A DNA stretch of 64,000 nt from Sinorhizobium alkalisoli (GTDB lineage Bacteria > Pseudomonadota > Alphaproteobacteria > Rhizobiales > Rhizobiaceae): assembly GCF_008932245.1 (NCBI RefSeq), contig NZ_CP034911.1, positions 186,001-250,000 of the forward strand, read 5' to 3'. Shown here in pieces: positions 56,845-64,000 of this stretch (position 1 is the stretch's first letter; every line of letters begins with the position of its first letter). Position numbers and translations under genes: made by a program. The notes below the pieces were generated by a model. That model saw only the letters and a list, made by a program, of their open reading frames with translations, was not told the origin of the DNA and did not search any database.

Positions 56845-58092
56845 ATGAAAAAAGCACAGATTCAATCCAGCGGCTGGGCGACATCTTCGCGCCGTCTCTT
56901 CCTGGCAGCCTGCGTCAGCGCAGCATCCCTTGCCGCTTTGCTGGGTCCGAGCCCAGCGGCGGCCGACGACAGCGAGATCGTTTTGGGAGCATTGATGCCA
57001 CTTTCTGGCGCAGGCGGTCCATTCGGTCAGGAAATGCTCGCTTCGGCGAAAGTTGCACTCGAGGAGATCAACGCGGCCGGCGGACCCTTGGGTCGTAAGA
57101 TCAGACTTGTTGAGGAGAACGACGAGACCAATGCTGAGGCTGGCGTTCGCGCTGCGCGCAAGCTCGTTGACGTCGACAAGGTGAGCGCAATCTTCGGAAC
57201 CTGGGCAAGCAGCGTCACGCTTGCCGTTGCACCCATTGTCCAAGAGAAGGGCTTGATCCTGCTGTCCAATTCGGGTGCGAGCCGCATCACGGAAGTCCAG
57301 AAGAAGGGACATGTGTTCCGGCTTGAACCGGACGACCTGCTGTTCGGAAAGGCTTACGCCGAATACGCCGCCCAGCAAGGCTGGAAAAAGGCAGCGGTCC
57401 TCGGCTTGAACGTACCCTTCACCCAGAGCACAGTTGACGCTCTGAAGCAGCGCTTCGAAGAGCGCGGCGGCAAGATCACGAGCTTCGTCACGTATAACGA
57501 GGAGCAAACGACTTTCACCACGGAAGTTGCGCGCGTCCTGTCTGACCAGCCCGACTTCGTCCACATCTCTGGCTACGAACCAGACACGATCGCGATCCTG
57601 AAGGCTGCTTACCAGTCAGGCTTGACCACCCGCTTTATCGTCCCGGGCTTTTCTGTCAGTGCCGACTTGATCAAGAATGCCGGTCCTGCAGCGGACGGCC
57701 TGCTTCTGGTCGAAGAGGGCGTTTCCGAGGACTCGCCCGCCTATCAGCGGCTCGCGAAACAGCTAGGCTCTGATCGCTACTACTCCTTCGGCGCGCAGGC
57801 CTATGACGAAATGGTCATTCTTGCGCTTGCGATCGAAGCGGCAAAGTCGACAGACGGCAAGGCGCTTGACAAGGCGATCCGTGAGATCACCGGCACTGGC
57901 GGCACCAAGGTCACGTCGTTTGCTGAAGGGGTGGCAGCGCTGCGAAAGGGCGAGCGCATCGACTACGACGGCGCGTCGGGACCGCTCGACTTCGATGCCA
58001 ACGGCAACATTGCAAAGGCGAACTTCCGCGTTTCCAAGGTCAAGGACGGCAAGACCGCTCCTGTCGGGAAGATCAGCGAAGTGCAGTTTTAA
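56845..58092 (+). CDS. LIV-type ABC transporter substrate-binding protein, Tat-exported
   Basis: 415 residues. The signal has the twin-arginine motif SRRLFLAACVS and cleavage near PAAADDSE. The mature part is a type I periplasmic binding protein (IVLGALMPLSGAGGPFGQEM, AIFGTWASSVTLAVAPI, FGAQAYDEMVILA). It starts the transporter half of the operon; a stem-loop follows the stop. Confidence 0.9.
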   Translation: MKKAQIQSSGWATSSRRLFLAACVSAASLAALLGPSPAAADDSEIVLGALMPLSGAGGPFGQEMLASAKVALEEINAAGGPLGRKIRLVEENDETNAEAGVRAARKLVDVDKVSAIFGTWASSVTLAVAPIVQEKGLILLSNSGASRITEVQKKGHVFRLEPDDLLFGKAYAEYAAQQGWKKAAVLGLNVPFTQSTVDALKQRFEERGGKITSFVTYNEEQTTFTTEVARVLSDQPDFVHISGYEPDTIAILKAAYQSGLTTRFIVPGFSVSADLIKNAGPAADGLLLVEEGVSEDSPAYQRLAKQLGSDRYYSFGAQAYDEMVILALAIEAAKSTDGKALDKAIREITGTGGTKVTSFAEGVAALRKGERIDYDGASGPLDFDANGNIAKANFRVSKVKDGKTAPVGKISEVQF

Positions 58093-58103
58093 TCGCACCG
58101 ATC

Positions 58104-58129
58104 AAGGCGCCGCATTGGTGCGGCGCCTT
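58104..58129 (+). promoter_or_regulatory. Intercistronic stem-loop after the binding-protein gene
   Basis: Perfect 11-bp stem (58104-58114 with 58119-58129), 4-base loop, no T run; probable mRNA stabiliser. Confidence 0.7.
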
Positions 58130-58149
58130 CAGCCGAAGGTAACGCCACG

Positions 58150-59004
58150 ATGGAATTCAAGATCTACCTCATCTCGGCGCTCGTGATGGCTGCGATATGG
58201 AGTCTGCCAGCGGCAGCCATTTCGCTCATCTACGGTGTGCTGCGCTATCCCAATTTTGCAATCCCCGAGTTCATGACGCTCGGTGCCTATCTCACGCTTC
58301 TTCTCTGCGGTTTCTCATTGCCGCTGTGGGCGGCTGGGCTTCTGGCGGCGGTCGTTACAGGCCTTATTGCGCTTGCGGTCGACCAGACGGCTTTCCGCTT
58401 CGTGCGGAAGGCTGGAATTCTCCCGCCGGTGCTGCTTTCCTTGGGGCTGATGCTGGTCCTGCAAAATTTGGTTCGTTTCGGATGGGGCAACGGAAACCTG
58501 CAGTTCCCGATCCTGCCGATGCGACCGTTCATCATTGCCGGCTTCATCATCACGCCGGTGCAAGCAGCAATCATCGGGCTGGTCATCGTCATTCTTGCAG
58601 GGGTTTTCCTGGGCCTGCGCTACACCGAGTTTGGTCGCGCGGTACGAGCAACGTCGACCAATCCCGAGCTTGCCATCGTAACAGGTGTCCAGCCTGAACG
58701 GGTTTATGGCGCCGTCTTGTTTGCAGCCGGCTTCCTCGCTGCCGTCGGCGGAATTGTGCTGGCGACCGAGACCTCTCTTAATCCGCTTCTTGGCTGGCGC
58801 GTTCTGATACCACTTTTCGCAGTCGCGATCCTGGGCGGTCTTGGAAGCGTTGTCGGTGCAGCACTTGCCGCGGTACTGGTGGGCCTGACGTCAGAGTTCA
58901 GCCTCTTCATCCTGCCATCGAGCTATAAAACCGCGCTGGCATTTCTCGTACTTACCCTCGTCTTGCTGGTTCGCCCAAGCGGCCTTGTGAAATCCAGGAG
59001 CTAA
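58150..59004 (+). CDS. LIV-type ABC permease (LivH-like)
   Basis: 284 residues, about eight hydrophobic helices, opening with KIYLISALVMAAIWSLPAAAISLIYGVLRYPNF. The cytoplasmic loop (GLRYTEFGRAVRATSTNPELAIVTGV) contacts the ATPases. It is the LivH paralogue, 3 bp before the LivM-like start. Confidence 0.92.
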   Translation: MEFKIYLISALVMAAIWSLPAAAISLIYGVLRYPNFAIPEFMTLGAYLTLLLCGFSLPLWAAGLLAAVVTGLIALAVDQTAFRFVRKAGILPPVLLSLGLMLVLQNLVRFGWGNGNLQFPILPMRPFIIAGFIITPVQAAIIGLVIVILAGVFLGLRYTEFGRAVRATSTNPELAIVTGVQPERVYGAVLFAAGFLAAVGGIVLATETSLNPLLGWRVLIPLFAVAILGGLGSVVGAALAAVLVGLTSEFSLFILPSSYKTALAFLVLTLVLLVRPSGLVKSRS

Positions 59005-59007
59005 GCC

Positions 59008-59874
59008 ATGATCGACTATCTCATCGCGATCCTGATTTTTGCGGGCATCTACGGATTTGTGGCCCTCGGTCTCAACATCCAATGGGGCTTGACCGGGCTT
59101 ATCAATCTGGGTCAGGTCGCATTCTTCGCAGTTGGCGCTTACACGTTTGCCCTTCTTTCGAAAGCGGGCGTTCCCTTTCTGCTGGCGGTCGGAGTGGCGA
59201 CGGCCTTGAGCGGTGTCTTCGGTGCTGCCGTTGCAATGTTTACACCGCGTCTGCGCGAGGATTATCTCGCCATTGTAACACTCGGTTTCAGCGAGTTCGT
59301 CAGGTTGGTCCTGCTGAATGAGAAATGGCTGGCTGGGGGACCTGACGGGGTTGCAGGCGTACCGCGTCCCGCATCATTCCCCGGACTTGGATCGGAGACT
59401 TCCTTTCTGGTCGTCACGGCACTCGCGCTTGCGTTCGCCTTCTGGTTCACCCGGCGTATCGAGCGTTACCCGATCGGGCGGACGCTCAAGGCGATCCGGG
59501 AAGACGAAGGCGTTGTCACGTCCGTCGGCAAGGTTGCACTGGCATACAAGACAAAAGCATTCCTGTTGGGCGCAGCTTTGGCTGGCTTGGGTGGTGCGTT
59601 TTTTGCCAGCTACCTCAGCTACATCTCGCCGGATATGTTTGGTCCGAACGTGAGCATTTACGTCCTTGCGGCCGTCTTGATTGGCGCCCAGGGCTCGAGC
59701 GTGGCAACTCTCCTGAGCACGGCTCTGGTTGCTGCGCTTCTTGAAGGGACGCGCCTGCTCAAGGACTACATCACATTTGTCGATGGTGTGGAATTGGCGG
59801 CCCTGCGCCTGATGGTGCTCGGACTTGCACTGATCGCGATCGTAATGGTTCGCTACCGCCCGGGGAGGGCATGA
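59008..59874 (+). CDS. LIV-type ABC permease (LivM-like)
   Basis: 288 residues, about nine helices. It has the LivM features GLNIQWGLTGLINLGQVAFFAVGAY, YPIGRTLKAIREDEGVVTSVGK (ATPase-docking loop) and ending RYRPGRA. Its stop overlaps the ATPase start by 4 bp. Confidence 0.92.
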   Translation: MIDYLIAILIFAGIYGFVALGLNIQWGLTGLINLGQVAFFAVGAYTFALLSKAGVPFLLAVGVATALSGVFGAAVAMFTPRLREDYLAIVTLGFSEFVRLVLLNEKWLAGGPDGVAGVPRPASFPGLGSETSFLVVTALALAFAFWFTRRIERYPIGRTLKAIREDEGVVTSVGKVALAYKTKAFLLGAALAGLGGAFFASYLSYISPDMFGPNVSIYVLAAVLIGAQGSSVATLLSTALVAALLEGTRLLKDYITFVDGVELAALRLMVLGLALIAIVMVRYRPGRA

Positions 59875-60641
59875 TGAAACAGATACTCGAGATCAAGGAC
59901 GTCAGCCGGCGTTTTGGAGGCCTGCAGGCCGTCAACAAATGCCGGTTCTCCGTCCGCGCCGGCAGCATAACCGGGCTCGTCGGGCCGAACGGAGCTGGAA
60001 AGTCCACCCTTTTCAGCTTGGTCAGTGGCTTCGTTCGCCCCGACAGCGGCGAGGTCCTGTTCGATGGGAACCACATCGAAAAGCTGAGCGCGCACGATAT
60101 CGCCCGGCTCGGCCTTCGCCGCACGTTTCAGATTCCGCGCGAACTCAAACAGATGACCGTGCTTGAGAACCTCCTGCTGGTGCCCGAGGGGCAGTTCGGC
60201 GACCAGGTGCGGTCGGTCCTCTTGCCCGGCAAGCGCGTTCGCGACGAAGAAAGGATCAACCTGCAGAAGGCGCAGGGGGTCTTGGAAATGGTCGGCTTGG
60301 GTGAAAAGGCTCAACACCCGGCAGCCCTACTTTCGGGTGGTCAGAAAAAGCTTCTTGAACTTGCCCGCTGCCTGATGGCTGACCCAAAGCTGTTGTTGCT
60401 CGACGAGCCTACCGCCGGAGTCAATCCGACCCTCATACGACATCTGATGGCGGTTCTCAGGCGCATCCATGCCTCTGGTGTGACGCTGTTGATCATCGAG
60501 CACAACATGACGGTCATCATGGAACTGTGCGAGCGGGTGATCGTCATGGACAGGGGGCAGGTAATTGCCGCAGGCACGCCTGTTGAGATTCAATCGAACA
60601 AGGAAGTGCTGGACGCCTATCTTGGAGGGGTGAGCGCATGA
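59871..60641 (+). CDS. LIV-type ABC ATPase (LivG-like)
   Basis: 256 residues. Walker A GPNGAGKST (about 39-47), signature LSGGQKKLLE, Walker B LLLLDEPTAGVNP, H-loop IIEHNM. The GLRRTFQIPRELKQMTVLENLL Q-loop region is of LivG type. The stop overlaps the LivF-like start by 4 bp. Confidence 0.92.
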   Translation: MMKQILEIKDVSRRFGGLQAVNKCRFSVRAGSITGLVGPNGAGKSTLFSLVSGFVRPDSGEVLFDGNHIEKLSAHDIARLGLRRTFQIPRELKQMTVLENLLLVPEGQFGDQVRSVLLPGKRVRDEERINLQKAQGVLEMVGLGEKAQHPAALLSGGQKKLLELARCLMADPKLLLLDEPTAGVNPTLIRHLMAVLRRIHASGVTLLIIEHNMTVIMELCERVIVMDRGQVIAAGTPVEIQSNKEVLDAYLGGVSA

Positions 60642-61369
60642 ACAAGAAGATCATTTTAACAGCCGAGTCCCTTGTCGCCGGTTACGGCGAGATGCAGATC
60701 TTGCATGGAGTGAGCCTAGAGTTGGCCGCAGGTGAGATCGTCACCATTATCGGTCCGAATGGTTGCGGTAAGTCAACTTTATTGAAGACACTTGCGGGCC
60801 TGTTGAGGCCCAAAGCGGGAACCATCAAGCTGAAGGGGATCGATATCACCCTTGCTCCGACGCGTGATCGTTTGCGCTCCGGTCTGGGATATGTGCCTCA
60901 GGTGCGCAACGTATTCGCCACGATGAGCGTCGAAGAAAACCTGCGTATGGGTCTTTTTGCCGTCCCGGGTTCGGTCAAGGAGCGGCAAGCGGTGGTGCGT
61001 GAAATTCTGCCCAACCTGGCCGATTACTGGACAGCGACCGCTGGCAAGCTAAGCGGCGGCCAGCAGCAGGTCGTGGCGCTCGGCAGGGCGCTCATGGCTG
61101 GACCCTCGGTCTTGCTGCTTGACGAACCAAGCGCTGGCCTGTCGCCCAAGGCGACAGACGAAGTATTCCAGCACATACGCGAGATAAGTCATCGACAAGG
61201 CGTCGGCGTGCTGCTGGTTGAGCAGAATGCTCATAAGGCGCTGGAGATTTCCGATCGCTGCTACATTCTTGCAGAGGGAAAAAACCAGATTGATGGGAGC
61301 GCCGAGAGCATCATGAACAATCCCGTCGTCGGAAAGATCTATCTTGGCGCCCACGCTGAAGCAGTTTGA
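60638..61369 (+). CDS. LIV-type ABC ATPase (LivF-like)
   Basis: 243 residues. Walker A GPNGCGKST (about 38-46), signature LSGGQQQVVALGRALM, Walker B VLLLDEPSAGLSP, H-loop LLVEQNA. Last gene of the operon. A 10-bp stem (61456-61465 / 61475-61484) further down has no T run and is at best a weak terminator. Confidence 0.92.
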   Translation: MNKKIILTAESLVAGYGEMQILHGVSLELAAGEIVTIIGPNGCGKSTLLKTLAGLLRPKAGTIKLKGIDITLAPTRDRLRSGLGYVPQVRNVFATMSVEENLRMGLFAVPGSVKERQAVVREILPNLADYWTATAGKLSGGQQQVVALGRALMAGPSVLLLDEPSAGLSPKATDEVFQHIREISHRQGVGVLLVEQNAHKALEISDRCYILAEGKNQIDGSAESIMNNPVVGKIYLGAHAEAV

Positions 61370-61645
61370 AGGACGGTCAGGTGCGGCCGCAGCCGCCAGC
61401 TTCTGAAGTTTTCGACTTTGTCGAGAAAGCGGAAGCAGCGCGATCCGCCGACTGCTCAAGCGGCTGCTAACGGTAGCCGCTTGATAGATTCTCTAAGACG
61501 AACTCTCTTCGGACACCAGCGGACTGCAAATCTTGACGCCCAGCGCCCAGCAAGCTCTAAAGGACGATCGATTACCTAAATCAGTTTTCCGCTGAACCAG
61601 GGATATCACCGCACAGAAGCTGTTTCGAAAGCCCGAAGCCCAATT

Positions 61646-64000
61646 TCATGAAAGCGCCTGCAGATAGCGGGGGGCCCTTCCGTTGCTGGCAGCTTGAGCC
61701 GCGTGCATGATAGCATTGGTATCCAAGCCATGATGCCGATAAAGGTCGGCAATCGTGCCGGTCTGGCCGAAATGTTCGACCCCCAGCGATTTGACGCGGT
61801 GACCATAGACCCCCCCAATCCAGGAGAGCGTGGCTGGGTGGCCATCGATCACCGTGACGATCCCGCAATCACGTGACAAAGGCGCCAGCAGGCGTTCGAT
61901 GTGGCTCATCGCCCCGACCGCTCCACGTTGTCGGGCTCGTTCAGCAGCTTGCCAGCCGGCATTGAGCCGGTCCGCGGAGGTGATCGCCAACAATCCGACG
62001 TCCCGTCGATCTTCGGCGAGCAGACCTGTTGCAGCGATCGCCTCGGGCGCAATGACACCCTGATAGGCAATGATCACACTGGCGTTGGGACCTGGCCGAC
62101 GCAACCAGTATCCACCATTGATAATGTCTTGCTCCAGGTCAGGAGCCATTTGGCGTGCTGGCTGCTCGAGCGGGCGCGTCGACAGGCGGAGATAAACGGA
62201 TCCACCGGTCTGATCGCGCAACCACGTTGTTTCATCGGGGTCACCTTCGCCGTCGCGCTGCATGTAGTCGAAGGCAAAGCGCATGATGACCGAAAGCTCG
62301 TCGACGAAGGCCGGCTCGAAAGAGCACAGTCCGTCCTGCGCCATACCGATCAATGGCGTGCCGATCGACTGGTGCGCGCCGCCTTCCGGCGCTAGCGTTA
62401 CGCCGGACGGTGTTGCAACCAGCAGGAAACGCGCATCCTGGTAACAGGCGTAGTTCAACTGGTCGGCCGAGCGGTAGATGAACGGATCATAGACGGTGCC
62501 GATGGGCAGCAGCCTGGCGCCGTTGATCGAATGGGAAAGGCCGAGCGCACCAAGCATGATCATCAGGTTGGATTCGGCAATCCCCAGTTCGAGATGCTGG
62601 CCTTTAGGACCGAACTCCCAGTTGTAGGTCGACGGAATCCGCTCCGCCTTGAAGAGGTCGGACATGCTCTCACGGGCAAACAACCCGCGCCGATTGACCC
62701 AGGGGCCGAGGTTGGTTGACACAGTCACGTCCGGAGAGGTCGTGACGATGCGCTCGGCGAGCAGCGTGTCGTCACGCGCGATATCGTTCAGAATCTGGCC
62801 AAAGCCCATCTGGGTTGAAAGCAGCTTGCCTGGCTGCCCAGGGGAGGGGAGCGTAGGAGGAACCGGGATCGCCGGCGAAGACAGTCTGCGGCGGCCCTCG
62901 CTGAAGAACGATACTTGAGCAAGGAAGGATTCGAGCTCACCAGGCGGCAGTGTGGCCGCCGCCCATTTCTCCCATTCCTGTCCCTGCTTTACGCCCATCT
63001 GCTGGCGGAAGCCCTCCATTTGCGTGGGAGTCATCTGACCGGCGTGGTTATCCTTGTGGCCTGCCAGCGGCAAACCATATCCCTTGATCGTATAGCAGAT
63101 GAAGCAGACCGGGCGGTCGTGCTGCGAAGCTTGTTCAAAGGCCTCGAGCAGGCTTGGCAGATCATGCCCTCCGAGATTAACCATGAGCGCTTGCAGTTGC
63201 TCATCGGAACGTCGCTCTATCAAGGCAGTCACGGGCCCCTGATCACCGATCTCGTCCAGCAGTCGCTTTCGCCACGCCGCGCCACCCTGAAAGGTCAGGG
63301 CGGAATAGAGCTGGTTCGGGCACGTCTCGATCCATTGCCGCAGCTTGTCCCCGCCGGGCTCGGCAAACGCGGCTTCTTGCAAAGAGCCATGGCGCAGGAT
63401 CACGACGTCCCAGCCGAAGTTTCTGAATATCTGTTCGAACCGCTCCCAGAGGCCTTCGCGGACCACAGCGTCCAGCGACTGGCGATTGTAGTCGACGACC
63501 CACCAGCAGTTTCTCAGGCCGTGTTTCCAACCCTCAATCAGGGCCTCATAGATATTGCCTTCGTCCATCTCGGCATCGCCGATCAAGCTGACCATGCGTC
63601 CTTCAGGCCGGTCGTTCATCCAGCCGTGTGCCGAGACATAGTCCTGGACCAATGAAGAAAACAGCGTCTGCGCCACACCGAGACCGACCGAGCCGGTGGA
63701 GAAGTCGACGTCATCGACATCCTTGGTCCGTGATGGATAGCTCTGTGCGCCCTTGAAACCTCGAAAGTTTTCGAGCTTCTCGCGGGTCTGGTTCCCTGCC
63801 AGATATTGGAGAGCATGAAATATCGGTGCTGCATGGGGTTTGACCGCGACCCGATCCTCAGGACGAAGCGCCGAGCAGTAGAGCGCGGTCATGATGGTGC
63901 TAAGCGACGCTGACGAAGCCTGGTGCCCGCCAACCTTCACCTCGTCTGCTTCGCGGATATGGTTGGCGTGGTGGATCGTCCAGGCGGCAAGCCAGGAAAC
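61646..64000 (-). CDS. Homodimeric 2-oxo-acid (pyruvate) dehydrogenase E1 component, partial
   Basis: Open at the right edge; about 784 residues are visible and the protein should be near 800-890. The thiamine diphosphate motif GDAEMDEGN, followed by VDYNRQSLD, is intact. HKDNHAGQMTPTQMEGFRQQMG and YNWEFGPKGQHLELGIAESN match the AceE/transketolase-like family; MdeB-type 2-oxobutyrate E1s are equally possible. It makes acetyl- or acyl-CoA with E2 and E3, neither of which is visible here. Convergent with the LIV operon. Confidence 0.9.
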   Translation of the reverse strand, partial: VSWLAAWTIHHANHIREADEVKVGGHQASSASLSTIMTALYCSALRPEDRVAVKPHAAPIFHALQYLAGNQTREKLENFRGFKGAQSYPSRTKDVDDVDFSTGSVGLGVAQTLFSSLVQDYVSAHGWMNDRPEGRMVSLIGDAEMDEGNIYEALIEGWKHGLRNCWWVVDYNRQSLDAVVREGLWERFEQIFRNFGWDVVILRHGSLQEAAFAEPGGDKLRQWIETCPNQLYSALTFQGGAAWRKRLLDEIGDQGPVTALIERRSDEQLQALMVNLGGHDLPSLLEAFEQASQHDRPVCFICYTIKGYGLPLAGHKDNHAGQMTPTQMEGFRQQMGVKQGQEWEKWAAATLPPGELESFLAQVSFFSEGRRRLSSPAIPVPPTLPSPGQPGKLLSTQMGFGQILNDIARDDTLLAERIVTTSPDVTVSTNLGPWVNRRGLFARESMSDLFKAERIPSTYNWEFGPKGQHLELGIAESNLMIMLGALGLSHSINGARLLPIGTVYDPFIYRSADQLNYACYQDARFLLVATPSGVTLAPEGGAHQSIGTPLIGMAQDGLCSFEPAFVDELSVIMRFAFDYMQRDGEGDPDETTWLRDQTGGSVYLRLSTRPLEQPARQMAPDLEQDIINGGYWLRRPGPNASVIIAYQGVIAPEAIAATGLLAEDRRDVGLLAITSADRLNAGWQAAERARQRGAVGAMSHIERLLAPLSRDCGIVTVIDGHPATLSWIGGVYGHRVKSLGVEHFGQTGTIADLYRHHGLDTNAIMHAAQAASNGRAPRYLQALS

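Noticed and set aside
61456..61484. Terminator of the LIV operon
   Set aside because: The stem is good but no T run follows on either side.
1..64000. CRISPR arrays, tRNA, rRNA, phage structural genes, plasmid replication genes
   Set aside because: I looked for regularly spaced repeats, cloverleaf signatures, and capsid, terminase, integrase or rep motifs and saw none beyond the IS21 element.

Overview
The window is GC-rich DNA from an alphaproteobacterium, most probably a member of the Rhizobiaceae (Rhizobium, Agrobacterium or Ensifer-like). The evidence is indirect: three sugar or amino-acid ABC operons with twin-arginine binding proteins, two ROK regulators, a beta-galactosidase operon with the SBP-permease-permease order, an IolG-type dehydrogenase and a GntR-controlled amino-sugar operon. 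No rRNA or tRNA gene is present to fix the species.

Bases 1-23,800 look like an accessory or defence island. On the minus strand (6939 down to beyond 1) one apparent operon encodes a sigma-like protein, a 186-residue protein, a large ImmA/IrrE protease - UvrD helicase - nuclease-like fusion broken by one in-frame TGA, a protein made of two ubiquitin-like domains fused to an E2-like domain, and a JAMM deubiquitinase-like plus E1 fusion that runs off the left edge. Divergent from it lies a tight plus-strand operon (7377-19685): a 1996-residue DUF4011/SF1 helicase/Vsr-like nuclease/DUF3320 protein, an SbcD-like nuclease and an SbcC-like ATPase. The SbcC-like gene is dead: its P-loop is missing, it carries a second frameshift, and an IS21-family element with a 7-bp target duplication sits in it. 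A nitrilase-fold protein and a small membrane protein (22355-19722) follow, then about 1.4 kb with nothing recognisable.

Bases 23,800-45,600 are carbohydrate metabolism. A ROK regulator faces a beta-galactoside operon (binding protein, two permeases, ATPase, GH42 beta-galactosidase). A PanB-like gene plus iolG is transcribed divergently from it. Next comes an amino-sugar operon (kinase with frameshift, GntR regulator, SIS-domain deaminase, nagA). A second ROK regulator is divergent from another sugar ABC operon with a Gfo/Idh/MocA oxidoreductase; one of its permeases is frameshifted.

Bases 45,600-64,000 hold a chemoreceptor, an NmrA-like/HxlR divergent pair, a decayed aldehyde dehydrogenase, and a FadR-type GntR regulator divergent from a nine-gene catabolic and transport operon. 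That operon encodes an Ldh-family oxidoreductase, Fe-ADH, aldehyde dehydrogenase, FAH-type hydratase, a creatinase-like protein and a LIV-type ABC transporter of unknown substrate. A homodimeric pyruvate-dehydrogenase-type E1 gene runs off the right edge.

The most interesting region is the left operon, where a bacterial ubiquitin-like conjugation pathway sits with a protease-helicase fusion and its own sigma-like gene. Four genes carry stops, indels or both. Some are single-base changes in GC-rich runs that could be assembly errors, but the IS insertion and the loss of the P-loop are real structural damage if the assembly is right.
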